A stretch of DNA of 28,322 nucleotides from a virus. A program made the position numbers and the translations under genes. Where the stretch lies: IMG/VR virus record IMGVR_UViG_3300037246_001295, positions 1 to 28,322 of that record, one strand, 5' to 3'. Positions 12,610 through 19,294 of the stretch are shown here, piece after piece. The notes under the pieces are model-generated. The model ran no database searches and was not told the DNA's origin. It was given only the letters and a program-made list of their open reading frames with translations. Each line of letters starts with the position of its first letter. Positions within the stretch are counted from its first letter, which is position 1.

Positions 12610-12876
12610 ATGTTTGCAGGTTATTTATTATTGTTATTAGTGTTTATTGGATTTTTGTTTGCGATATATAAATTTTTAATCGAACCAAGAATACCAGACA
12701 AACCAGTGGTACCAAAACATGTTGAAATTTTACAAGATAAACTGGAAAGAATGCAAGAAATGAAAGAAGAGCTTATTGCTGCTAAGGAAGAAAAAGAAGT
12801 AACAGAAGAAATTAGAGATTTAGATTCTAAAATAAGCTACTTAATAAAGGAGATAACTGAGATAGAAAATGCTTGA
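12610..12876 (+). CDS. Small membrane-anchored coiled-coil protein, 88 residues
   Basis: Residues about 4-26 are one hydrophobic helix (YLLLLLVFIGFLFAIYKF). An external or cytoplasmic tail of Glu/Lys heptads follows (KLERMQEMKEELIAAKEEKE and beyond), predicted as coiled coil. ATG 12610 has AAAGGAGAG upstream. It overlaps the primase start by eight bases. Placement after the SPFH gene suggests a membrane partner for it, but this is inference. A holin or spanin is less likely because only one helix and no lysis genes are seen. Confidence 0.7.
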   Translation: MFAGYLLLLLVFIGFLFAIYKFLIEPRIPDKPVVPKHVEILQDKLERMQEMKEELIAAKEEKEVTEEIRDLDSKISYLIKEITEIENA

Positions 12877-13933
12877 CCTACAAATTGTCTCCGATTTTAT
12901 GTATGAGAATTTTGAAAGGGTCTCGGTTTCTAAGAACGGGACCCATTTTCTTGCAAGATGTTTGCTCTGTGGGGATAGTAAAAAAAGTAAAAGTAAAAAA
13001 AGATTTAATCTTGATTTTGCTGGCGGCAACCCGATTTATCACTGCTTTAACTGCAGTAAGTCGGGTTCTTTTTTGCAATTATACAGTTATGTCAAAGGGT
13101 TAACTATAGAAGAGTCGAAGAAAGAATTATATAAATTTGATCCTGATAGATTAACCCAACAGTTATCAAAAAGAAGAACAGAAAAGATAATAAAACATAT
13201 AGGTTATGAGGATCATAACTGGATTTTAGAGGATTGTGTTTCCGGATCAGTTCCTATGGGTATCTTGGATAGATCATATTTTGCGGCGCTAAAGAAATTC
13301 AGAATAGATAGAAAAATAGATAGTACGTATAAGCTTTATATAGCTTATAAGGGTGAATATAAAAACAGAATCATCATTCCGATATATGATGAAAATAATG
13401 ATATTATTTATTTTCAAGCCAGGAGATTTCCGGGTAGTGGTGTGATTCCAAAATATAAAAACCCACATATTGAAAAGGGAAGTATATTATTAAATAAATC
13501 TAATTTTGACAAAGAAAAATATATAATAGTTGTTGAGGGACTTATTGATGCTTTTATGATAGGCAAACAGGGGACTTCTTGCCTGGGTGTAGAAATAAAT
13601 AATAAGTTTATGAAAGAAATTATTGATCTTGGGAAAGTCATTATATCATTTGATAATGATAAGGCTGGATATAATTCGTTAATACAATTTATGAAAGGGA
13701 AAGGAAAGCCGGGTAGAAAGAAGGCGTTACCACCAAACAAATACGCAAAGAAAGTTAGATATTTCCTCTATCCTGATAAATATGCAGGATGCAAAGACAT
13801 AAATAAGATTGTAGTGGACTTTGATGTGAGTGATGTATATGACATGATATTAAGTCACTCTTATTCATATTCAACTGCTTACACAATTTTGCATACTGAC
13901 AGGGTATTAAAGAAAAAATTGTTCCAAAATTAG
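12869..13933 (+). CDS. 61: DNA primase, T4 gp61-like
   Basis: The 354-residue protein matches the size of T4 gp61 (about 342) and its layout. The N-terminal zinc-binding domain has C31-x2-C34 (CLLCGDSKKSKSKKR) and C59-x2-C62 (HCFNCSKSGSF). The Toprim catalytic domain has E223 in IIVVEGLIDAF and the D262/D264 pair in ISFDNDKAGYNS. The primase makes short RNA primers for lagging-strand synthesis and works with a gp41-type helicase, which is outside this window. The RNase H at 5309 would remove the primers and gp32 would coat the exposed strand. The start overlaps the membrane protein gene. Confidence 0.93.
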   Translation: MLDLQIVSDFMYENFERVSVSKNGTHFLARCLLCGDSKKSKSKKRFNLDFAGGNPIYHCFNCSKSGSFLQLYSYVKGLTIEESKKELYKFDPDRLTQQLSKRRTEKIIKHIGYEDHNWILEDCVSGSVPMGILDRSYFAALKKFRIDRKIDSTYKLYIAYKGEYKNRIIIPIYDENNDIIYFQARRFPGSGVIPKYKNPHIEKGSILLNKSNFDKEKYIIVVEGLIDAFMIGKQGTSCLGVEINNKFMKEIIDLGKVIISFDNDKAGYNSLIQFMKGKGKPGRKKALPPNKYAKKVRYFLYPDKYAGCKDINKIVVDFDVSDVYDMILSHSYSYSTAYTILHTDRVLKKKLFQN

Positions 13934-13947
13934 GGGGAATATTTGTA

Positions 13948-14424
13948 ATGAAGTTAACACAGATCGGAAGTGATTATATTAGAATTAATGAAGATAACAT
14001 GTATGATGAAAATTTGCTCAGTATACCACGAGTTCACTTAATCAAACTAGATTTTTTTAATCCTAATGAAGAGAAGATAAGAAAAGTAATAGAGTCTTTT
14101 TCTAAGACAAACAGGTATGTTATTGAAGATAACATAAGAACTTACAATTTTATATTAAGAGGTACAAGTAAAAAATATTATGTCTGTAACCCAATAGGCG
14201 CAGATGTAATTTCTTTTTTTAGAAAGAACAACAAGGTGCTCGTGAATTTTTTCAATCTAACTGAGTTTGAAAAGGTATTTTTGTTATCAGAAAGGGTATT
14301 TGTAGATGTATTAAGAAATACAGAAGTAATTCAGATAGATAAAGATATATTTGACGAGAAAATGGAGTTACTAGAAAACTGGAGAGGCAACGTTATTATA
14401 TCTGATAACGGTAATATTATATGA
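13948..14424 (+). CDS. Hypothetical protein, 158 residues
   Basis: ATG 13948 follows TAGGGGGA. The protein is hydrophobic-aromatic and basic, with alternating strand-like segments (VHLIKLDFF, NFILRGTSKKYYVC, VLVNFFNLTEF). No recognised motif or membrane helix. It overlaps the next gene (ATGA), suggesting they work together. That neighbour may be a glycosyltransferase, so a sugar- or surface-related role is possible but unsupported. Confidence 0.6.
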   Translation: MKLTQIGSDYIRINEDNMYDENLLSIPRVHLIKLDFFNPNEEKIRKVIESFSKTNRYVIEDNIRTYNFILRGTSKKYYVCNPIGADVISFFRKNNKVLVNFFNLTEFEKVFLLSERVFVDVLRNTEVIQIDKDIFDEKMELLENWRGNVIISDNGNII

Positions 14425-15254
14425 CTATATTAGGTTTGGGTCCATTTATAGGGGAATTTAAGCATGAGTTTTTAACTTTCCGTCCCTACGCAAGATGGCT
14501 GACAGAAGTTATTGATTTTAAAAACGTATATGTTAGCACACATATGAATAGATCATTTATGTATGACTTCGTACCAGACCAAAATATAATCCCAGTTTAT
14601 GAAGTTTTTTCCAGAAATGAATCAGGTCAAAGGGGATATGTACATAAAGACTTACAACAGAAGGACTTCAACTTACTAGTAAGAAAATTTAGAAATGAAG
14701 TGGTGGAAAGAGAATCATGTTCAAAGAAAGAAGTTGAAATACACCATTTAAACTACGTAAAATCAACACCGCATTACTCAATCTATAATAAGATATTTGA
14801 ACAAATATCTATACCAAATGGCATAAATATACCTAAAGAACATTATAATAAAATTGTTTTTATTCCAGCTACAACGGAAGTACTGGAGAAGTGTTCATAT
14901 ATTTACAGTTATTTAAAACAAGAACAAGATTGCCTTGTAGTTGGTAATATAGATACGTGGTTTTCTAATGATAATGTTGTGCTATCTAATATTGACTACT
15001 TTGAAAATGGTTGGAAGTATATAGTAAATTATATATCTAAGGCAAATGCTATTGTTTGTCCACTCAGTTATTGGACTGCTTTATGCAATTTACAGAATAA
15101 ACCTGTATTTAGTTGGGGTGTCAGTCCGGGACAGTATAGAGAAGGCGGTGTGTACTACTTTGGTAATAAAAAATCAGTTGTTATACCGGCTGATGTAGAT
15201 ACTAACCCAGATATTATAATAAAAATGATACAAAGTTTTTTAAAGGAGTTGTAA
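14421..15254 (+). CDS. Possible GT-B glycosyltransferase-like protein, 277 residues
   Basis: The start overlaps the previous stop (ATGA). The N-terminal half begins ILGLGPFIGEFKHEFLTF and includes YVSTHMNRSFMYDF. The C-terminal half contains VFIPATTEVLEKCSYI, VVGNIDTW and ANAIVCPLSYWTALCNLQNK followed by PVFSWG. The last phrase resembles the nucleotide-sugar-binding region of GT9/ADP-heptose-type transferases, where a conserved stretch of small and aromatic residues precedes a Gly-containing turn. The similarity is one of pattern only. Its stop overlaps the first capsid-targeting-like gene (TAATG). Confidence 0.45.
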   Translation: MTILGLGPFIGEFKHEFLTFRPYARWLTEVIDFKNVYVSTHMNRSFMYDFVPDQNIIPVYEVFSRNESGQRGYVHKDLQQKDFNLLVRKFRNEVVERESCSKKEVEIHHLNYVKSTPHYSIYNKIFEQISIPNGINIPKEHYNKIVFIPATTEVLEKCSYIYSYLKQEQDCLVVGNIDTWFSNDNVVLSNIDYFENGWKYIVNYISKANAIVCPLSYWTALCNLQNKPVFSWGVSPGQYREGGVYYFGNKKSVVIPADVDTNPDIIIKMIQSFLKEL

Positions 15255-15460
15255 TGATTGATAAAATAGATAAATATTTAACTGAAGAGTGGATGCCAAA
15301 TAATTTAAATCCAAAATTAAATAGAGAAGTATCAAAAATATCAAAAATGGTTGATTATGATATTGCAGCCGCTGCTGCTTTTGCGGTATCTCTTTTAGAG
15401 GATGTAAATTTCCATGAGGCGGCAAAAGTACTTAACGACTATGCAGTTAAAAACATATAG
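15254..15460 (+). CDS. Small protein with a capsid-targeting-like N-terminus, 68 residues
   Basis: The N-terminus MIDKIDKYLTE ends in L-x-E at residue 11, matching the cleavage rule of T4 prohead protease gp21 ([LI]-x-E then cut). The rest is short and helical, with an Ala-rich stretch (DIAAAAAFAVSLLEDV). It is first of ten genes with this tag, starts on the stop of the previous gene (TAATG), and would be an internal head protein or head-core component. The residue after the predicted cut is Glu, less usual than Ala, Gly or Ser. Confidence 0.6.
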   Translation: MIDKIDKYLTEEWMPNNLNPKLNREVSKISKMVDYDIAAAAAFAVSLLEDVNFHEAAKVLNDYAVKNI

Positions 15461-15475
15461 AGAAAGGAAAGTAAA

Positions 15476-15679
15476 ATGAGATTTACAGATTTCATAAACG
15501 AAAGAACATTATATGATAGCTTGATAAACATGGTAGCCGTGGTAAGTAAAAAAGCTGACTGGATGTATGTTAATGATATTGTTAATAAAGCATTTGGTCA
15601 AAAACTTATCTCACAAAAACAACTATTTAGATTAGACAGAGAACTGAAAGAAATAGCTACGTCAGCCAGGATAAAGTAA
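15476..15679 (+). CDS. Small protein with a capsid-targeting-like N-terminus, 67 residues
   Basis: MRFTDFINE places I-x-E at residues 7-9, the same position as in several neighbours. After it the protein is helical and basic (VSKKADWMYVNDIVNKAFGQ, KQLFRLDRELKEI). Basic mature internal proteins are typical of the T4 head, where they pack with DNA. ATG 15476 has GAAAGGAAAG upstream, and the stop overlaps the next start (TAATG). No enzyme motif is seen. Confidence 0.6.
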   Translation: MRFTDFINERTLYDSLINMVAVVSKKADWMYVNDIVNKAFGQKLISQKQLFRLDRELKEIATSARIK

Positions 15680-16113
15680 TGGACTTAATAAATAGAATAG
15701 ATGAAGCCACAAAGAAGCCATCGTTTACTGAGTACTTCTTCGCTAAGAAGAACTTCAAGAAATTAGAAAAACAGTTCAGAAGATACCAAGAAGATTCCGC
15801 AATGGAATATGGAAATGATATTGTGGATGACGACCAGTATTATTCAGAAGAAGATCGAGAATTTGAAGAAATTGATCCAGCGGAAGCTTATGATAGTTAT
15901 GCTCATACTATGGGGTATGCAGCAGAGTGGGATGCAGCGTATTATACAATATTAGATAATAAAAACAAGTATGACTATAAGCGTGGTGATGAGTCAGATC
16001 AAAATGAATATGTTGATGATTTCATAGATTATATGGGATTCTCTACAAGTTTTAGTGGATTTAGACATAGCAAAAGAAAAGAAGATTACTGGAAGGAATA
16101 TGGTGGTAAATGA
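15679..16113 (+). CDS. Acidic Tyr-rich protein with a capsid-targeting-like N-terminus, 144 residues
   Basis: MDLINRIDE ends in I-x-E at residue 9, followed by Ala as expected after a gp21-type cut. The mature part would begin with a basic helix (FFAKKNFKKLEKQFRRYQED), then become strongly acidic and Tyr-rich (DDDQYYSEEDREFEEIDPAE). No family is recognised. The acidic, aromatic surface could mimic DNA, as some injected anti-restriction proteins do; this is speculation from composition. It overlaps the FmdB-like gene at its stop. Confidence 0.6.
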   Translation: MDLINRIDEATKKPSFTEYFFAKKNFKKLEKQFRRYQEDSAMEYGNDIVDDDQYYSEEDREFEEIDPAEAYDSYAHTMGYAAEWDAAYYTILDNKNKYDYKRGDESDQNEYVDDFIDYMGFSTSFSGFRHSKRKEDYWKEYGGK

Positions 16114-16310
16114 TGCCAATATATGAATTTAAATGTGAAAATTGTGGTAAGATAAATATTAGAAGTCTTGGAATATCTTCAAAACAAGAAACAGTAATGT
16201 GTGATTACTGTAAAGAGTATAAAGCAAAAAGAATAATATCCCAATCGAGCTTTATGCTTAAAGGTGGTGGGTGGTACGTAGAGGGATATAACAAAAAAAA
16301 GGAGGAGTGA
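16113..16310 (+). CDS. FmdB-family zinc-ribbon protein, 65 residues
   Basis: The N-terminus MPIYEFKCENCGK is the FmdB signature, with a second knuckle CDYC and the typical later phrases KRIISQSSF and LKGGGWYVEGY. The first Met codon of the ATGATG pair belongs to the overlap with the previous stop, so ATG 16113 is chosen because FmdB proteins begin M-P-x-Y-E. The family has unproven regulatory roles and is frequent in phages. It lacks the capsid-targeting motif. A second, divergent member lies at 16467. Confidence 0.88.
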   Translation: MPIYEFKCENCGKINIRSLGISSKQETVMCDYCKEYKAKRIISQSSFMLKGGGWYVEGYNKKKEE

Positions 16311-16313
16311 ACA

Positions 16314-16454
16314 ATGTTTATAGTATGGATATTAGTAGGTGTGGCAATAGGTGCGGGAGGCATGTATGCGTTTCATGCTAAAGTAAAGAAGGCTTTGGAA
16401 CAAGCCAAGACTGAATTAGAAGAAAGAGTGAAAGATTTGAAAGATAAATTATAA
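16314..16454 (+). CDS. Small single-pass membrane protein, 46 residues
   Basis: ATG 16314 follows a strong AAAAGGAGGAG. Residues 2-20 are a hydrophobic Gly-rich helix (FIVWILVGVAIGAGGMYAF). The rest is a short charged coiled coil (KVKKALEQAKTELEERVKDL). The layout echoes the 88-residue protein at 12610 and small membrane peptides common in phages. No lysis partner is visible to call it a holin. Confidence 0.65.
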   Translation: MFIVWILVGVAIGAGGMYAFHAKVKKALEQAKTELEERVKDLKDKL

Positions 16455-16466
16455 GGGAGAAAAATT

Positions 16467-16736
16467 GTGCCAATTTTTGATTTTGATTGCGAACATTGTG
16501 GTTTAGAATTTGATAAGTTGGTAAGTAGCGGTGTTGCCATCGCTACTTGCCCGAAATGTAGTGGTGATTCTTTTAAAGTATTTCCAAGAAAAGCACCCGG
16601 TATTGAGTTGAAGTTTAATAATGCAACTGATATGTGTGATTGGGGTGGAAACACTTCTCACTATTGGGATGCGTATAAACAAGATAAAGCAGACGGGAAA
16701 GACGTAAGAATACCTAAACATGATGGAGATGGATGA
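16467..16736 (+). CDS. FmdB-like zinc-ribbon protein, 89 residues
   Basis: The start is GTG 16467, with AAGGGAGA upstream. The protein opens MPIFDFDCEHCGLEFDKLV and has a second knuckle CPKC, the FmdB layout. Its C-terminal extension (from about residue 45, with MCDWGGNTSHYWDAYK) differs from the member at 16113, so they are diverged paralogues rather than recent copies. Its stop overlaps the putative ADP-ribosyltransferase gene (ATGA). Confidence 0.8.
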   Translation: MPIFDFDCEHCGLEFDKLVSSGVAIATCPKCSGDSFKVFPRKAPGIELKFNNATDMCDWGGNTSHYWDAYKQDKADGKDVRIPKHDGDG

Positions 16737-17146
16737 AATTAAGACAATACTTAACTGAAAGTGAAGTAAAGAAAACACTTACTCTATATCATGGGGTTAA
16801 GAACGCCAAGAATGTAGAGAAGATATTGAAATCTGGGTTTAAATTAATTTATATAAATCCACAGTGGCAAAATGACTATGCAATATCTGCAGTAAAAACA
16901 AAGAAACAAGTTACTGATTTTTTTGGTAGAGAAGTTGTTGTGCTTAAGTTTAAATTTAGTGGTAATGTATACATGTTAGATAAATTTGAAACAGTTGGTT
17001 CTGAATATGTTGGTTTTCCAAGCACACCACAACAATATACAAGAAATATTGTAAAAGAAGGAATAGATGCTGTGTCTTTACATGGTGGAATACAATACTT
17101 TATATACAACATAAAGAAAATATCTAACATACAGGTGGTAAAATGA
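16733..17146 (+). CDS. Putative ADP-ribosyltransferase with a capsid-targeting-like N-terminus
   Basis: The 137-residue product starts MKLRQYLTE (L-x-E at residues 7-9, then Ser), the tag shared by ten genes here. The body resembles small ADP-ribosyltransferase domains: LYHGVKNAKNVEKILKSGFK (the Y-H-G motif at 19-21 that grips NAD), the strand REVVVLKFKFSGNVYML, GIDAV (110-114), and QYFIYNIKKISNIQVV at the end. The last fits the usual E-Y-V-V-Y-x-x-x-x-I element, but with Gln (Q121) in place of the usual catalytic Glu. T4 Alt is an ADP-ribosyltransferase that is packaged, cleaved by gp21 and injected to modify host RNA polymerase; this would be a miniature counterpart. The Gln could mean altered chemistry or loss of activity. 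Confidence 0.6.
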   Translation: MKLRQYLTESEVKKTLTLYHGVKNAKNVEKILKSGFKLIYINPQWQNDYAISAVKTKKQVTDFFGREVVVLKFKFSGNVYMLDKFETVGSEYVGFPSTPQQYTRNIVKEGIDAVSLHGGIQYFIYNIKKISNIQVVK

Positions 17147-17358
17147 AAATAAAAAAGTATTTAAATGAAGGTGCATTAGATAAGAGAATGTCCAGTATGA
17201 AAGCCGATATAGAAAAGAAGTATGGGACAATACAGGGCAAAACAGTTGACTTAATCTATAATCAACTTATGAAAGTTCCGGATTACAAGAAATTATCAAT
17301 GGATCGTCAGGGTGAAATTGCAATGAAAGTACTTATGATGATAAAGGGGATAAAGTGA
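17143..17358 (+). CDS. Small protein with a capsid-targeting-like N-terminus, 71 residues
   Basis: MKIKKYLNE has L-x-E at residues 7-9 followed by Gly. The rest is basic and helical (KRMSSMKADIEKKYGTIQGK, then DRQGEIAMKVLMMIKGIK). ATG 17143 overlaps the previous stop (ATGA). No domain is recognised. A compact basic protein would fit an internal head protein. Confidence 0.6.
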   Translation: MKIKKYLNEGALDKRMSSMKADIEKKYGTIQGKTVDLIYNQLMKVPDYKKLSMDRQGEIAMKVLMMIKGIK

Positions 17359-17597
17359 TGGATAAAGTAGACAAATATTTAAAAGAATCAAAAGAAAAGG
17401 ATGCTCTAAAAAGTTGGAATAGTGATGATTTTACTGCTCTTAGAGATTCTTACTATGGTGTAATGGAAAATATAGAAACGCTAGCATCACAGTTGAATGC
17501 GTTAAACGGTGATACTGGTTTATTTGGTAAAGATTTAAACCTGGCGGTCAAGGGACGTGATGCTTTTAGAAAATTGACTCTGGGAAAATACGTATAA
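17358..17597 (+). CDS. Tagged small protein, first of a tandem paralogue pair, 79 residues
   Basis: The product begins MDKVDKYLKE (L-x-E at residues 8-10, then Ser) and is helical. It is clearly related to the next gene along its full length: both share the M-D-K-x-D-K-Y-L start, a GLFGKDxxLA phrase near residue 60 and the C-terminus TLGKY. ATG 17358 is chosen over GTG 17355 because it matches the paralogue. The stop overlaps the next start (TAATG). Function unknown. Confidence 0.68.
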   Translation: MDKVDKYLKESKEKDALKSWNSDDFTALRDSYYGVMENIETLASQLNALNGDTGLFGKDLNLAVKGRDAFRKLTLGKYV

Positions 17598-17839
17598 TGG
17601 ATAAACTAGATAAGTACTTAAGAGAGTCAAAAGAACAAGATTTTGTTAAATCTTTGGATAAGAATGAAATCAAACATGTGCGTGAAACATTCAAAGAAGC
17701 ATATGACTATCTTGATGATTTATCATTTTCAATGGAAGCTTGGAATGAGGACTCAAAAGGTTTGTTTGGAAAAGATATGAAGCTGGCATTACAAGCCTTT
17801 AATGCTATTAAAAAAATGACTCTGGGAAAATACATATAA
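17597..17839 (+). CDS. Tagged small protein, second of a tandem paralogue pair, 80 residues
   Basis: MDKLDKYLRE ends with L-x-E at residues 8-10, then Ser. The protein aligns with its upstream neighbour from end to end, with GLFGKDMKLA and MTLGKYI at matching positions. The DNA around both stop codons is also nearly identical (GACTCTGGGAAAATAC then TATAATG), which indicates duplication with later divergence of the middle part. It starts on the stop codon of its copy. Confidence 0.68.
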   Translation: MDKLDKYLRESKEQDFVKSLDKNEIKHVRETFKEAYDYLDDLSFSMEAWNEDSKGLFGKDMKLALQAFNAIKKMTLGKYI

Positions 17840-18120
17840 TGATTATTAACTTAGATGAAGGAAAATATGCCAAGTACTTAGAAGGACCAGGTACTAAAAA
17901 AGGAAAAGCGGCTGAGTTCAATAAGATAAAAGTTGCTAGGAAAGCATATAACCTTGAACTTAAAGTTTTAAAGAAAAAGTTGGGCGAGATAAGTAAGTTA
18001 GTTGATAAGCATGTGGCTAAACAAATAAAGAACCCGCTTGAATGGAAATTTGTCGGTGATATTTCTTTATGGAATACAAAATTAGATGATGTAATTGGAA
18101 GAATTAAGTCAGTAACATAA
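17839..18120 (+). CDS. Small basic protein with a short capsid-targeting-like N-terminus, 93 residues
   Basis: MIINLDE gives L-x-E at residues 5-7 followed by Gly, the shortest tag in the set. The body is Lys-rich and helical (KGKAAEFNKIKVARKAYNLE, LKVLKKKLGEISKLVDKHVA), then has two Trp residues near the C-terminus. It starts on the stop of the paralogue pair (TAATG). High basic charge fits DNA packing inside the capsid. Confidence 0.58.
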   Translation: MIINLDEGKYAKYLEGPGTKKGKAAEFNKIKVARKAYNLELKVLKKKLGEISKLVDKHVAKQIKNPLEWKFVGDISLWNTKLDDVIGRIKSVT

Positions 18121-18132
18121 GGAGAAAGTAAA

Positions 18133-18390
18133 ATGGCGACATTAAATCAATTTTTAGAAAAAGCTTTGGATGAAGCTACGAATAGATCGTTTCAGGATCA
18201 GATGAAAAAAGATGGAATGGAAGGCGGACCTGGAAGATATGAAGTTTTTATAAAAGTGAGTATGAATTTTAAAGCAGATAGCATGGATGATGCTATGGCT
18301 AAGGCATCCGACTTCTTAAACAAGGCTGAGAAACAAAATAGAAAACTTGGCGTTGTGGCTGAAATTGATGGGGTAGATGGTCCGATGTAA
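18133..18390 (+). CDS. Small protein with a capsid-targeting-like N-terminus, 85 residues
   Basis: The N-terminus MATLNQFLEKALDE carries L-x-E at residues 12-14 followed by Ala, a slightly longer tag than its neighbours. The remainder includes YEVFIKVSMNFKADSMDDAM and a helical segment ending in a Gly/Asp/Pro turn. It resembles a small alpha-beta unit, but no family is recognised. ATG 18133 follows AAGGAGA. The next promoter begins two bases after its stop. Confidence 0.58.
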   Translation: MATLNQFLEKALDEATNRSFQDQMKKDGMEGGPGRYEVFIKVSMNFKADSMDDAMAKASDFLNKAEKQNRKLGVVAEIDGVDGPM

Positions 18391-18391
18391 G

Positions 18392-18420
18392 TTTACTTAT
18401 TGAGTAATTTGTAGTATAAT
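18392..18420 (+). promoter_or_regulatory. Sigma-70-type promoter for the first Dam-like gene
   Basis: TTTACT (18392-18397), 17-base spacer, TATAAT (18415-18420), with the shared flanks GTTTACTT and TTTGTAGTATAATA. It starts two bases after a stop codon and lies 21 bases before the methylase start, so the mRNA leader is very short. Confidence 0.88.
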
Positions 18421-18440
18421 AAAATGTGGAGGAGTAAAAA

Positions 18441-19280
18441 ATGGTACCATACATCGGAGGAAAATATCAACAATCGTCATGGATGGCGAGTTTACTACCG
18501 AAAGGCTTTGATAGATATGGAGAAGTATTTGGTGGTGCAATGTGGTTTTATATAAAAACAGATTTTAGGGTTAGAGAAGCATATTATAATGACTTCGACC
18601 CATACATGTATAACTTATTTACATGTTTTAAGCAGTATGATGAAATGATAAAGGGGCTTAAGGATTTACCTGCCTTAAATGAGTCATGTTTTAAAGATCA
18701 AAAGAAAATATTACAAGGAAATGAAAAATTTAAAGTACCTGATGTAGAACTTGCAATTGCTCATGTTTACCTTGTTACTCATATATTTTCTGGTGTTACA
18801 GGAACACTAAGAAGTCCTAAGCTTAAAATGACTGATAAGAAGTTTAAGTTCAAAACTATGGAAAGTCAGGCTGTGGTAAAGAGGCTTAGAAAACCTGAAA
18901 TAAGAAAGAAATTTGATTTGTTAGAAACATATAATCTGTCTTATGAAGCTTTCATACCGGAAGTGGATGGGCCAGATTTATTTTTGTATCTTGATCCACC
19001 TTATTATAAGACTGAGTCATATTATAAGAAAGGTGACTTTAATTATGGGGATCACGAACGACTAGCAACAATACTAAATAATACAAAGTGTAAATGGATG
19101 CTGTCATATTATGATTATAAAGAATTAGATGAATGGTATCCAAAGGATAAATTTGTTTATAGACGCAAAGATTACAAGAAGTTAGCTGCTAATGCCAAAG
19201 GTAAGAAAACGCCTGTTGGTACTGAAGTGCTTGTAATGAATTATGGAAAGGACAGAGATAAATTATCATCGTTCTTTTAG
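18441..19280 (+). CDS. dam: DNA adenine methyltransferase (Dam/D12 class), copy 1
   Basis: The 279-residue enzyme transfers methyl from S-adenosylmethionine to the N6 of adenine. It has the N-terminal AdoMet motif (YIGGK at 4-8, the F-x-G-G-K position), EVFGGAMWFY, the acidic YYNDFDPYMYNLF segment, the catalytic D185-P-P-Y188 in LFLYLDPPYYKTES, and a C-terminal WMLSYYDYKELDEWYP. This order (alpha class) matches T4 Dam and bacterial Dam. ATG 18441 is preceded by GTGGAGGAG and by its own promoter. No restriction enzyme is seen, so a stand-alone protective or regulatory role is likely. A related copy lies at 21002. Confidence 0.92.
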   Translation: MVPYIGGKYQQSSWMASLLPKGFDRYGEVFGGAMWFYIKTDFRVREAYYNDFDPYMYNLFTCFKQYDEMIKGLKDLPALNESCFKDQKKILQGNEKFKVPDVELAIAHVYLVTHIFSGVTGTLRSPKLKMTDKKFKFKTMESQAVVKRLRKPEIRKKFDLLETYNLSYEAFIPEVDGPDLFLYLDPPYYKTESYYKKGDFNYGDHERLATILNNTKCKWMLSYYDYKELDEWYPKDKFVYRRKDYKKLAANAKGKKTPVGTEVLVMNYGKDRDKLSSFF

Positions 19281-19294
19281 AAAGGAGTAATTAA

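Noticed and set aside
12610-16454. The 88- and 46-residue membrane proteins as holins
   Set aside because: Each has a single hydrophobic helix with a coiled-coil tail, and no endolysin or spanin gene is nearby.
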